From NCBI GenBank assembly GCA_944472155.2, contig OX235274.1:36330052-36394051 (forward strand): a stretch of DNA of 64,000 nt, in the 5' to 3' direction. The notes under the pieces are model-generated. The model was given only the letters and a program-made list of their open reading frames with translations. It was not told the DNA's origin and did not search any database. Positions 42,357 to 53,660 of the stretch are shown here, piece by piece. Each line of letters starts with the position of its first letter. The first letter of the stretch is position 1. Source of the stretch: Trichobilharzia szidati. Lineage: Eukaryota > Platyhelminthes > Trematoda > Strigeidida > Schistosomatidae. A program made the position numbers and the translations under genes.

Positions 42357-43611
42357 TGAGTAACAGAACGGTTCAGACATCCACTTCCAAGTATTTGACG
42401 CAGGCTTATGGCGAGTTGTCATCTGAAGTGGTGACGACTAGTGGCGTCCGTCAAGGATGCCCATTATCCCCATTCCTATTCAACTTCATCATAGACGTAC
42501 TAATGGACTTAACCCTAACACACTTCAGACTCAGGGATTGACTTGCTACCAGGGAAGAATCTAGTCGACTTAGAATATGCAGACGATATAGTCCTTCTAG
42601 GCGAGGACGCTGACAAAATGCAGAGTCTACTGAACACTTTGAGCAACATTCTTCGTATGTTTGGCATGCGATTCGCCCCTGTAAAATGCAAGATGATGCT
42701 GCAGGATTGGACTTCACCGACCCCTAGATTAAAAATAGGAAGTGAAGTGGTAGAGAACGTTGACCACTTCACTTACTTGGGAAGTACCATCAGCCCCAAC
42801 GGGTTGATCTCAGACGAAATCTCAGCACGAATACAGAGGGCTAGTTTCGCATATGCCAGTTTACATCGTCTCTGGCGTAGACGTGATATCCGACTATCGA
42901 CCAAAGGGCGTGTGTACTGCTCATCAGTCCGCTCCGTCCTCCTTTAGGGCCAGCTGTGAAACCTGGGCATTGAGAGCGGAAGACATGAAAAGATTCGCTG
43001 TCTTCGATCATAGGTGTCTGCGTTCTATCTCCCGTGTGAAGTGGTATAATAAGGTGAGCAATATTGAGGTTAGGCTTTGGTCGAGTGCTAGGTAAGGAGG
43101 GGAAATCAATAGACGAGACTGTGAAATTACATCGACTGAGATGGTTAGGACATGTGTTACGTATGCCTAGTCATCGCCTTCCTCGACGGGCAATGTTAGC
43201 TGATATAGGGTCAGGCTGGAAAAGAGCTAGCGGCGGTTAAACCAAAACATGGCACCAGTCAATGAAATCCACAACAGTTAGTGTAAGTCAGCCACGTAGG
43301 AAGGTGAAGACTTCCTGGTTGGGGCCCTCGGGACGGTAAAAACCAATGGTTGGAAACAATTGGTGACATGACTCAAAGTCGTTCTCAGTGGCGCAGATGC
43401 ATCCACTCCTTGTGACTTATGATTTCCAATGAAACTTTTGTTCTTCGTTATTACTGTTCCTTTGTCTCACACCTCCGTTTACTGTCTCCAATATGCATTT
43501 CTCCTACTTTCTTCTTCTCTTGCTTTGTGTGCTACATGGAGTGTGGCGACTTGAACTGCCGCACATCAGTGCAAAGTTCTATGTCAAAAACCGACCGACC
43601 GACCGACCGAT
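42357..43611 (+). pseudogene. LINE-A, longest copy (RT core to 3' end)
   Basis: In order: QAYGELSSEVVTTSGVRQG and CPLSPFLFNFIIDVLMDLTL (42400-42510), a frameshift, then LVDLEYADDIVLLGEDADKM with the YADD active site (42560-42620), MRFAPVKCKM, FTYLGSTISPNGLISDEISA, LHRLWRRRDIRLSTKGRVYC, a stop, then RCLRSISRVKWYNKVSN, LRWLGHVLRMPSHRLP and the C-terminal region. It ends in the 3' UTR and (ACCG)n at 43588-43611. It is 5'-truncated just before motif B. At least two frameshifts and one stop are present. Confidence 0.85.
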
Positions 43612-43874
43612 TTGATGCATGCATATACACTCAACAACACATAACTAATCAGGAGTATTCATAAAGCCCTATGGTTGATAATCTTTTTTGTTAGTGTAAA
43701 AGACATCTTGCAAGTGAACTAACTATACATCTTTATAACTTTTCCGCAGTTGTTCTGTAGTGTTTTTTTCTCTCCTGAAATTGCGTAAACACAGATACCG
43801 GACTTCCTCACCAATCCACCGACACTACTAAGTAACCACTTCACAGTTCAAGTTGGCTGGTAGTTTGAGCAAAG

Positions 43875-44164
43875 GGTTATTCCTGAACTATAGCGACCCA
43901 AGCGAACGGCCTTCACACAATGACACCTTCTCGTCATCAACTAATCAGATGTGGCCGTAGTAAATACAAGGAAATATGAATGCAGCAGACGAATTACATT
44001 GCAAATTGGTTTGGACTAATACTACGACTACTACTGGAGATTTCAATAAGGAATTGGGAGGTATTATTATTTAGAACACGCGTATTTACTATGGACTCAT
44101 CTGATTGGTTGACGAAGGCAATTATGACAGCCGTTCGCTTGAGGCGCTATAGTTCAGAGTAACC
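43875..44164. mobile_element. 290-bp MITE-like element with long TIRs
   Basis: The left end (43875-43950) and right end (44090-44164) are reverse complements over about 75 bases. They share GGTTA then CTGAACTATAGCG, AAGCGAACGGC, and CGTCAACTAATCAGATG with variants. The interior is AT-rich and non-coding, and no transposase is present. Target duplication is not clear (AG on both sides at most). It lies in intron 5 of the p190-like gene. Confidence 0.75.
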
Positions 44165-44189
44165 AGTAAGTTTTCGTTGGATTCAGGAA

Positions 44190-44480
44190 TGACTAAGTCA
44201 AGGTTTAGGCTAAGCGCAGGTTAAGATTAGGTTAACTGATACGGATACATTAGGGTTAGTCAAGGGATAGCTACGCGTTAGAGTCGGGTTGAAGAAAGAT
44301 CAGGGCTGGGGTGACGTTAGAACACCTAAATGAGTACATATAGTGAATACAGGATAATTAGTCTATTGACACTCCAATCCAAAACTGACAGGCATTTTCG
44401 TCAAGCATTAGAGAAAGATATCCTGTTTAACAGTTGCACGGCATTTTATTCATTATTTTCATGCATAAAAATCGTCCTTT
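44190..44480 (+). repeat. Relative of TIR-element interior with telomere-like motifs
   Basis: It contains aggtttaggctaagcgcaggttaag, tacattagggttagtcaaggg and later cattagagaaagatatcctgttt. These occur in the same order as ttagggtt arrays and tcagagaaagataccctgttt at 29148-29510. It is a partial copy of the same element in the same orientation as in units A and B. Confidence 0.55.
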
Positions 44481-45032
44481 TCGTGTGATTGGTGCGTTCA
44501 AGGTCGGTGGTTGTACACTGCTTTACTTTGGTGCCTAAAGTTTCGCTTCGCCAGCGAAACATGTGCGTAGAGATAAATAAAATATGACAACTACACAATA
44601 TTTGACCATTTTTATAATTTGTAGCAACGTTTGCATTCGATAGCAATATTGTGTGGATTGGGCAACAAGCAACTCGGCTTCCAATGAGATCGTATATAGA
44701 ATGCAGATCCAAACATGATAGGCGTTTCTACAGACGATCCTGAAGAATACTACATTACAGCAGCAGCATCAGCTGTTAGAAACCTGGTCAGAAACACGCG
44801 ATAAGACATACAATTTACAACAGCAAGTTATGCAGTTGGTTCTCAATCAAATGAAGGTGGAACAAAAAGGCCACTGTGAAATTACAACAGCTTTCTGCCA
44901 ACGTACCTCCCTACATTGAAGTCGTATCCTATATCAACTTCATCTATGGACATCTAGATAGTAGAAGGTATGAAATAATTTACTTGTAGCTACACTCTTT
45001 ATTCGTTATTAAACTGTCCTTATGACAGATTG

Positions 45033-46074
45033 GGCGAAGTTAAACAATAGCGTCCCAAGGAATGCGAACGCACTAGTGACCTTCAGCCGAACAACCATAT
45101 AAATAAGTGGTTTTTCACAAAAAAAATGACGCTTATTTACAAGAAATTGCATGAAAACACACGAAACAGGGTGTCTTTCTCTGACATGATTTAAAAACAC
45201 GTCCCAGTTATAATAAGCATCAGTTAAACCAGTTTCTCTACATGTGTTCACCAAGGTGACTTAAAATGAACTTTTTTGTGACCCGTTTATCGCTCTTATC
45301 CTGTTTTAGAGTCTTCCCTAAAAGCCCCGGTTGAATTACTATGGTTTCCACTAAGAGGACTGACGACTACTTACTAGTAAAATGTGGATAATAGAACAAA
45401 TCAAAATAAATAATACCAGCTACAAACCGATCCCTAATCGTAACCCTTATCCTAACTATAACCCTAATCCTAGCCCTAACGAGCTATTAAAACACATTTG
45501 CAATTAGTTGTGTTTGCTGAGCTGGTTGGTTTAATTGCGAAGCTTTCGCCGTCCCCCTTCAAGACAACATCTTCAGCGCAAGTTTCAGCACAAAATGAAC
45601 CAGTTTAAATCCTTCAAGAATGATAGAATTGTGTCTCCTGGCAACTATTTTCGTCCCAGGTAGTCAATTTACATCTGTATTGATCATTTTTTTATTGACT
45701 TGGATTTCGGATTTTCTCGTCAGGAGGCACAATTCTATCATTCATAGGGAATTTAAATCAGTTCATTTTATGCTGAAACTTGCTCTGAAGATGTTGTCCA
45801 GAAGGACGACGAAAGCTCCGCAATTAAACCAACCAGCTCAGCGAACACAACTAATTGCAAATCATACACACCTGAGCTACAAATCTTCTCTACTATTAAC
45901 ACATTGTCCAAACCATGCTTAAAAACGTGGTCTGGGTGTAATTTGCTACTTAGTTGGTTGAATAGCGTTCATACTTGCACTATAATAATGACAGGTGCCG
46001 CTAGCCAACAACTAGCGTGCTTTCAACGTCATTGGAGAGTTCGCACCCCTGGGACGCTATTGTTTAACTTCACC
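45033..46074. mobile_element. 1.04-kb TIR element with telomere-like repeats
   Basis: The ends are inverted repeats: left GGCGAAGTTAAACAATAGCG then TCCCA.GG..TGCGAAC, right the same read backwards from 46074, about 45-65 bases. Inside are a degenerate array of ccctaa-type motifs (45425-45480), the caccctgtttcgtgtgtt and cgtcccagttataa blocks, and a second internal inverted repeat (45595-45780: gatagaattgtgtctcctg against caggaggcacaattctatc). No transposase is seen. Truncated copies are in both PLE units. Confidence 0.7.
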
Positions 46075-46145
46075 ATAGATTGAATTAAATATACATAAGG
46101 AAAAGAGGATAAACGTGCACAGTACAAAAGTATTAGTAAACTTAC

Positions 46146-46726
46146 CGTGATGAAAATACTAGTCCAGATACGATTGTATTTCTTTTTTCAATTGTATTAG
46201 AGGTTTTAAGGCATAAATAGGTTAAAACTTTTATAGAATTTTGTTCAGCTTTACAATTATTAGTCGAATTTTGTGAAATGAAATTAGGCATGTTGTCATT
46301 TATTTGTTCACAGCAGCATTTGACCAGTTCATGTCTATTCTTGTGTACATATAAATTTACATAGAATTCTGACAGATGACTGAAATTTGGATTGTGCAAT
46401 GAATGTGAAGTGGAATTACCAGCTTTAGGAGTAGATGATGTTACTCTAGCGGTACGAATGAACTCCTCTTTATTGCTATGATGGCAATCATCATTATCAC
46501 CATCAATAACAGTAGTAAGACTACTCTTTAAAAGACTGCTATTTGGAGCTGAAAACGCTGACATTAATGATGCATTTAAAGGCGTGCGAATCGGTTGAAT
46601 ACAAATTGGCCGACGATTCGGTGGATCAGAATAGAATGGTAACATATTAGTAGTCGAGGTATGTTTTTGTATAGGAAACCCTTCAGAAAATTGTTTTACA
46701 ACCATGACACGAAATCTACGACCATT
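46146..46726 (-). CDS. p190 RhoGAP-like gene, exon 5
   Basis: This 581-base exon has acceptor TTTTTTAAATGTAG (ending 46727) and donor GTAAGT (46145). It enters in phase 0 and leaves in phase 2. It encodes about 193 residues: NGRRFRVMVVKQFSEGFPIQ at the start, FYSDPPNRRPICIQPIRTPL, then a Ser/Thr-rich middle and LSEFYVNLYVHKNRHELVKC near the end, followed by SIKVLTYLCLKTSNT. No known domain is recognised. The beta-strand-like pattern at the start and end would suit the pseudo-GTPase region expected after the GTPase and FF part of p190, but this is inference. Confidence 0.78.
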
Positions 46727-46836
46727 CTACATTTAAAAAAATAAACCACAAAGAAAAGAAATTATATTAACTAGTGTATACAAAAACCTTAAAGAAATAT
46801 AAATAAAGCAGTCGATTCCATCAATGAAAAAGTCTG

Positions 46837-48100
46837 TTTTCAACATAGAACTTTGCACCGATGTGAAGCAGTTGACGTCGCCACACTCCGTGTAGCACAC
46901 AAAGCAAGAGAACAAAGTAAAAAGGAATGCAAAACAGAGATAGTGAATAGAGATATGAGGCAAAAAGAATAGTAATATCGAAGAACAATAGTTTCACCGA
47001 AGATTATAAGTCACAAGGAGTGGACGCATCTGTGCCATTGAGAACGATCACTTTGAGCCATATCACCACCAATTGTCTCCAGCTATTGGTTTTTACCATC
47101 CCGAGGACCCCAACCAGGAAGTCTTTACCTTCCTAAGTGGCTTAAACTGACTGTTGTGGATTTCATTGACTGGTGCTATGTTTTGGTTTGACCACCGCCA
47201 GCTCTTTTCCAGCCTGACCCTATGTCAGAACTTATTTATCAAGTATTCGGCTATGTACTATACACTTACTGAGTCAGGGCTGATGACACTACCACCACCC
47301 AGTTGCCCACAGACTGAAGTAGGTGGACCAAGTTTGGGTCCGCAGAACCTATTGACCAAAATTAAGGCACTTGAGATAATGATCCACAATGAAGAAAAAA
47401 AGTACTTCATTTGATTGGACACTAGCATCTAGTTTTATGTGTCTAGCCCTCTCTTTGATGTAGACCGAATTCTATCAGTCAGGTTACTACATTACCTCCA
47501 TCCATCTAATATCATCAAATCAATATGCACCGTCAGCAATCAACCCACTGGCATTGACTGATGCAACTTCCCAAATAGGTGAAGTGGTCAACACGTTCCA
47601 TCATCACCTTCACTGCTGTCTATCTTTAAGCCTGAAGTCAATGTAGTTCAGCCCAGTCCTGTAGGAACATCTTACATTTCACGGGAGCGAGCCGCATGCC
47701 AAACATTCGAAGATTTCTTCTCAAGGTGTTTAAAAGACTCTGCGATTTGTCAGCTTCTTCACCTAGAAGGACTTTTTTTTCTTTTTATTCCTTCACGTCC
47801 CCAGTGGAACATAGGGCTTCAAGCTGGTGGCTTGAAGTTTCTGTAGCAGTGTTTATTTTCACAGGATGAGGTTGCTAGCCTCATGCCCAACTTTTCCTCT
47901 TTACCAGCTTTTTTATTTCTGGCTTAGCGAGGTAAAGGAGTGCGTCGATCGGCGATTGAACCCCGGACCATGTGCATGGTCGGCGAGCATCCTAACCGCT
48001 ATGCCACCGACTCAAGAAGGACTATATCATCTGCATATTCTAAGTCAACGAGATTATTTCCTGGTAGCAAGTCAATCCCTGAGTCGTCAACTGTCACCTT
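46837..48100 (-). pseudogene. LINE-A, minus strand, interrupted by a SINE
   Basis: The 3' UTR (46837-46930) and C-terminus (47170-47100: TKTWHQSMKSTTVSL-like) are at the left. RT pieces run to the right, with a MFGMRLAPVKCKMFLQDW-like block (47710-47640) and, beyond the SINE, LLPGNNLVDLEYADD (48075-48030). The LINE was cut by the SINE at 47774-48014 inside the YADD region. Internal sequence between 47225 and 47490 has drifted or been replaced. Confidence 0.75.
47774..48014 (-). mobile_element. tRNA-headed SINE inside LINE-A, 9-bp target duplication
   Basis: This is a minus-strand copy of the SINE at 26074. The tRNA-like head (GTCGGTGGCATAGCGGTTAGG and GGTTCAATCGCC) is at 48012-47940, the body follows, and the tail ccctatgttccactgggg and A-rich end are at 47822-47774. 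AGAAGGACT is duplicated at 47765-47773 and 48015-48023. The duplicated bases belong to the LINE-A RT region, proving insertion into that LINE. Confidence 0.9.
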
Positions 48101-48104
48101 ACGT

Positions 48105-48445
48105 GATTCAAACTAACCATTAAAGATTTCATGGAATGATTCTATTTATTAGTTTGGTCACTATCAGCTCTTCTCCAACCTCATCAATCCTATGTTACCT
48201 AACACTTACCGTTGAGGAAGGCGATGACCAGGCATGCATAACACATGTCCTAACCATTTTAATCAGTTGACTTTCCCTCCATACCCAACACTCGATGTTT
48301 AGCCTGAATATTACTCACCCCACTATACCACCTAACATGGGGGATAGAACGCAGGCATATATAATCAAAGACAGCTAACCTTTTCATATCTCCCACTTTA
48401 AATGGTTATATCTCACAGCCATATTTGGCTGTTAGATTTATCCTC
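48105..48445 (-). pseudogene. LINE-A fragment
   Basis: Minus-strand post-RT region: TV.DHRCLR..-like (48370), PCWVV..GEYYSG-like, then KWLGHVLCMPGHRLPQR-like (48255-48215) and the KSLMVSLNHVR-like end (48140-48105). It is a second, separate piece next to the copy at 46837-48100. Decayed. Confidence 0.65.
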
Positions 48446-48769
48446 AAACAACCTAGTCTACAATCTGTTATCGTACAACTTACCTCGTTATAGACTTGCA
48501 AACTATTTAATATAATTGGTGATTTACATTAAAATCGGTCATTTTGGCTTCTATGGATAACAATCAACAATCTGTCACTACCAATTTAATCGCTTGTTAT
48601 TATAAAAGCATGCATAGACCAAGTTGTTCATATTTCGAGTTGCTTGATCTACGTCTCACATAATTAGTACAAATATGTGTAACAATGAATTATACTCAAA
48701 GGCGGTAACAAGATGTATTCAGGAGAAACACATATGTTGTAATAGTTAGCTGTGAAGAGGTCTGTCTGG

Positions 48770-49430
48770 ATTCAACATAGAACTTGGCACCGAAGTGCAG
48801 CAGTTCGAGTTGCCACGTTCCAAACAGCACACAAAGGTATACAAGAAAATGAGTGAAGAGAATCAATAGAGTTTTGACAAGTATAAGAGTGAAACAGAAT
48901 GAGTAATGGTAGAAAGGAATATGAAAGATTACAGAGACTGAATACATCTGAGTAAGCCACTGACAACGATTTTGAGCCATGTCACGTATTGTCTCCAGAC
49001 ATTGATTCTTAGAGTCCCGAGGGCGGGCCCCAACCCGGAAGTCTGCATCTCCCTACCTGACACAGTTTAACTGTCAGGGATTTCATGGATTGATGCCATG
49101 TTTTTGTTTAGCATGGCATCACTTACTCTTTTCCAACATGCACCTATATCAGCTAGTAATGCCCGTCGGGGGAGGCGATGGTTAGGCATGTGCAGCACGT
49201 GACCTAGCCATCTCAATCTATGCAACTTTATAGCCTCGTCGATTGATTTTCCCTTTGCCCAACACTACCTTATTATACCACCTAACGTGAGAAAGAGGTC
49301 GTAGACATCTATGATCAAAAACAGTCAACCTTTTCATGTCTTCAACTCGTATTGGCCATGTTTCAGAGCCATAGAGAAGGACGGAGCGAACTTCTGAGCA
49401 GTACACACGTCCCTTGGTTGATGTGAAGAC
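48770..49430 (-). pseudogene. LINE-A fragment with 3' UTR
   Basis: Minus-strand frame 49520-49218 reads STKGRVYCSEVRSVLLYGSE, then TWPIRVEDMKRLTVFDHRCL and RPLSHVRWYNKV. Further down come the C-terminus (WLETIGDMAQNRCQW-like at 49000-48950) and the 3' UTR, ending near 48770. It is 5'-truncated within the post-RT region. Confidence 0.75.
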
Positions 49431-49597
49431 ACTCACTGAACACAGATGAAACCAACTGTCACAAGAAACATCAAAGTGGGAAACACAGAGACCTGCAGAC
49501 AAATGCATTGGTGAAATCACTTAGCAAGTTATATGACATACCACATTAGTATAACGCTTGCACCACTACCATTACATATTTAGTAACAATAACTTAC

Positions 49598-49921
49598 CTT
49601 TGCATTATAATGTTCTAAAGGACAGAAATCTTCAAGCGCCAAAGTTATTTGATTGGTGGTTTCTGATTGACCATGTACGCGTATCTTTACAACTGTATCT
49701 CCCCAAGCTGTACTATTTAACACGTCAGTACTTTTATTTGGAAATGATACTGATTTATTCATTTCAGTAGGAGCAGCAGCAGCAGCTGAAGAAGAAGAAG
49801 AAGAAGAGGCGATAGTTCCAATTGTATTCAAACTACATGGACCAGTTAAAGGCACTGACGGAGGAGCTGGTAAGACGGAAAGGCCACAGGCAGCATTGTT
49901 TGCTCTAGTTAAAGTAACGTC
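49598..49921 (-). CDS. p190 RhoGAP-like gene, exon 4
   Basis: This 324-base exon has acceptor TCCCTTCACAG (ending 49922) and donor GTAAGT (49597), phase 0 at both ends. It encodes 108 residues. It starts DVTLTRANNAACGLSVLPAP, has a Ser run followed by an Ala run (encoded by GAA/GCT-type trinucleotide repeats at 49770-49810), and ends with a structured-looking DTVVKIRVHGQSETTNQ and ITLALEDFCPLEHYNAK. No domain is recognised. The homopolymer runs probably vary between isolates. Confidence 0.8.
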
Positions 49922-50194
49922 CTGTGAAGGGAAATAAACAATAGCAAAACAAATTTTTGGTCGGTTGACAGATAGGTGTACAATAATGAAGGTACACTAC
50001 AAGTTGTATTAGCTAAAATACCAGTATTCATTGCAACTGATTTAAAGGTACGTGAATCTCAATAAAAGATTAGATAGGTATGTGAAAATGTAGTTTAAGT
50101 TAGTAAATATCAGTCATCTTAAAATGAGCGCTAAAGCTCATATCACAATCAACCAAATACAACCTAGTTATGATTTATTGCATACTAAATCCAT

Positions 50195-51575
50195 ATTGCT
50201 GGATTCAGGAAAGGGTAACTATGCGCATCATCATCGCACAAAGCAGTCAAACGTTTATCTACCTCAACTTCATCGACTTCGAAAAGGCCTTCGACAGAAA
50301 GTGTTGACCGAGAAGTAATTTGGAAACACTATAGCGTGCTAGCGGCGGTCAAACCAAAACATGGCACCAGTCAATGAAATCCACAACACTTAGTCTAAGT
50401 CACGTAGGAAGGTGTAGACTTCCTGGTTGGGGTCCTCGGGACGGTAAAAACCAATGGTTGGAAACAATTGGTGACATGGCTCAAAATCGTTCTCAATGGC
50501 TGGCGCAGATGCATCCACTCCTTGTGACTTATGATTTCCAATTAAACGGTTTTGTTCTCCATTATTACTGTTCCTTTGTCTCACACCTCTGTTTACTGAC
50601 TATATTATGCATTTCTTCTACTTTGTTCTCTTGCTCTGTGTGCTACATGGAGGGAGTGTGGCGACTTGAACTGCCGCACATATGTGCAAAGTTCTATGTC
50701 GGAAACCGACCGACCGAGACTGGATTACGCAGAACACCGTAAGCAGGGAGCGAGAAGACAAGAATACGTTGGACCGATAAATAGACTCTACGACACATCT
50801 TAACTTTGCGGACGATTTATGTCTAATGGAAGATTTACAGGTGAAAACCAATAAACTGGCATTAGAGGCAGGCAGTGAAGTCAGGACTTCAAGTAAACCG
50901 AGAGAAGACGGAGGTGATGGAGATCACAACGACAACAACAACAAGCACTAGTCACTGTAGACGGGAGACAATTTGAAAGAGGTTACTTCCTTCATTGATC
51001 TCAACAGCACGATCTCAACCACAGGTGACTGCAGATGAAGATGTCAAAACCAGAATCAGAAAGGCAAGGCACACCTTCACCACTCAGAAATCTTCTGACG
51101 TCAGTCCGAGGAACAAGATTCGGATTTTAAACACCAATGTTAAGTCGATCAGTTCTTCTTTATGCGCCAGAAACTTGGCGTGTTACAAGAAGCATTTCCA
51201 ACAAGTCACAGACTTTTATCAACAGCTGCCTTCACTTCATATCGAAGATCATATGACTGGTCAGAAAGAATTACAAACAAGAAACTATGGGTGCGAACCA
51301 ATCAAGATCCTGTCACTCAATAAACATATCAAAGAAAAGAAAGATGCATCTGACACACGTTCAGGAGTCCGTCGAATGGCATCGCGTGCCAGACGAGTAG
51401 GGTTTCCGAGAGTGACATGGATGAGATCGTGTGAGAGGGAAATCAGAGACCATGGACAATCGTAGGACCAGCTAAAGAGGACTGTCTGGGACAGGACAAA
51501 GTGGAGGTGTGCTGTTGAAGCCCTATGTTCCAATCGGAACCCAAGGGAATGATTAAATAAATAATATACCCAAAG
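50195..51575 (+). pseudogene. RTE-type LINE, interrupted by LINE-A
   Basis: RT motif A FIDFEKAFDRK is at 50265-50300. The RT resumes after LINE-A at about 50723 with DWITQNTVSREREDKNTLDR, then a stop and LNFADDLCLM (FADD active site, 50800-50825). It continues through ERGYFLH.S-like, VTADEDVKTRIRKARHTF (51025-51080), CARNLACYKKHFQ and the C-terminus RVGFPRVTWMRSCEREI (51395-51450). It ends gaagccctatgttccaatcgg..cccaagggaatga at 51519-51560. Many frameshifts. Confidence 0.8.
50335..50722 (+). pseudogene. LINE-A 3' end nested in RTE
   Basis: Starts SGGQTKTWHQSMKSTTLSL (50343), then GRCRLPGWGPRDGKNQW and LETIGDMAQNRSQW, the 3' UTR and (ACCG)n at about 50706-50720. RTE coding sequence lies on both sides (FEKAFD before, DWIT after), so this 5'-truncated LINE-A inserted into the RTE RT gene. 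Confidence 0.8.
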
Positions 51576-52386
51576 GGTCAAAATAATGATAATTCCATAT
51601 TACATTTAATAGTTTATCATAATAGCCGTTTAAAATAAGTTAACAAAGATGCATGAACAGTAGTACTTATAAGACATTGTGAAGGTTTCCAGTGAAACTG
51701 CTCCCTGTATAAAGAGATATACTGATAGTGGACTCCGAACACACACGAAATTCTTGCAACTTTCTGATACCCACTTTGAAGCTGAATGATGGTGGTACAG
51801 ACTTGATATGTACCGAAGGATTGTTTCACTGAATTATATGATATATAGAGATTAACCAGGTAGTACCTAATAATTTTAGCCTTGCACCATTAAAGTACAA
51901 AAGTACTAGTACAGAGAACTGTTTGAGACCGTTTTAAGAGGTGAACTGTCAGAAGTAGTCAGGCACATGGTTTCTGAACAATCGTCATATAAAAGTTGGT
52001 AGTTTAACAATGGGGACTTTCAGTCCTATACTGAAAGGCAGAGCGCAATAAACCACTTTAGGCATAGGTTTCAATTCTACTGCTTTGTTGGACATGAAAT
52101 CACCGCCTGCTTTTTGCTAAATACTTATACTTATGCTAGACTGACTAACAGCGGCACTGACATAAATTTTCATGAAATATCAGTGTATATTACAGCTTAA
52201 TTAAGCTTCCACAGCTAAATTTAACCAAACAGTGTATAAACACAACTGTCAGCTGGTGTCTAACAATAGTACATTTTCACTCCTGGGATTTAAAAACATA
52301 CATATATACTTACAATATAAAATCGGCATAAACTACATAGATCGATTACTCCAACTGAATAAAATTAAAAGCCAATAAACACATAC

Positions 52387-52575
52387 TTTGAATCCAACTT
52401 TATGCATGCCAACAACTAAGTCATTTAAACGGCTATTGAGTATATTCAAGAGAAAAACAAGCCGTTTTAATGGATCGTAGACTCCAAATGCAAGAATGTT
52501 TTTGGAGTCAGTGTGCGTACAACTTAAATGTGACAATTTATCTTTGATTTTACGCCGTACCAAACCACGTATTAA
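52387..52575 (-). CDS. p190 RhoGAP-like gene, exon 3
   Basis: This 189-base exon is phase 0 at both ends. The donor GTATGT (52386) is good. The acceptor CATATGAG (ending 52576) lacks a clear pyrimidine tract, so the start is less certain. The frame is closed by a stop just upstream. It encodes 63 residues: LIRGLVRRKIKDKLSHLSC, THTDSKNILAFGVYDPLKRL and VFLLNILNSRLNDLVVGMHK. The basic helix plus hydrophobic strand pattern is gene-like, and codon use is unlike the flanking RTE. No domain is recognised. Confidence 0.65.
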
Positions 52576-52724
52576 CTCATATGCTCATGTCATCCATACA
52601 TGTTTAATGCTCACTAAGATACTTACAAGCATATTAAATCAAAATATCACTAAATAATATCATAGGATTAGTATGATCTAAAGTGGGAGTAGCAAAACAC
52701 AAACGGTTAATTTGTTTAGGCTTC

Positions 52725-53660
52725 CAGTTTCTAAGCATTAGGTTCTCAGTCCTAATTGTGGTGGACTGGATTGTGCGTCAGACAGTGGGAAACGAGAAGA
52801 CAGGGATATCCCAGACCAACGTGAAGAACCTAGAAGACCTGGATTTCGCGGATGATTTGTTTGATGTCACACAAAATCGAAGACTTACAAGCGAAAACCG
52901 ACGAACTGGTCGAATAAGCAGCAAAGACAGGACTCCAGGTGAACATAGACAAGACGGAGGTTATGAAAATAGCCAACCAACTGCAACAACAGCAGTAACA
53001 TCCAGCACCAATCACCATCAACCGAAGGGATTTGAAAGAGGTTACTTCTTTCACTTATCTAGGGAGCATTGTCTCAACTACAGGAGGAACGGACGAGGAT
53101 GCCAAATCGAGAATCCGGAAGGCGAGAAACACATTCATCAACCTGAAACCAATCTGGAAATCTTCATCACTCAGCATCAACAACAAAATTCGGATTTTCA
53201 ATACAAACGTCAAGTCAGTTCTTCTATACGGATCAGAAACTTGGCGGGTCACCAAGGATATTTGCAACAGGTTGCAGACCTTTATCAACAACTGTCTTCG
53301 CTCTATACTTAAGATCAGATGGCCGGAAAGAATCACCAACAAGGAACTAGGGGAAGAAACAAAACAAGAACCAATCGCCCAACAAATATGGAGGAGAAAG
53401 TGGAGATGGATTGGACACTCGCTGAGGAGGCCGTTGGGTGACATCGCGCGTCAGCCCATTGCTCGAGTGGAACCCGAAAGGGAAGCGGCGAGTGGGACGT
53501 CCAAGGGTGACATGGAGGAGATCGTGTGATGAGAAACTGAAACAGTATGAATTAACATGGATGCAGGTGAAAGGTACAGCAGAAGACAGAAGCAAGTGGA
53601 GATATGCAGTTGAAGCCCTATGTTCCACTAGGAACCCAAGGGAATAATAATAATATATAG
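52725..53660 (+). pseudogene. RTE-type (SR2-like) LINE, best preserved 3' half
   Basis: It reads VVDWIVRQTVGNEKTGISQT and LEDLDFADDLFDV (FADD active site, 52840-52860). After frameshifts it continues FKEVTSFTYLGSIVSTTGG, DAKSRIRKARNTFINLKPIW, NTNVKSVLLYGSETW, LRSILKIRWPERITNKEL and KWRWIGHSLRRP (53032-53430). The last part is in another frame: WNPKGKRRVGRPRVTWRRSC and DRSKWRYAVEALCSTRNPRE (53468-53647). It ends gccctatgttccactagg then (AAT)n. The 5' half is missing. At least three frameshifts. Confidence 0.85.
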
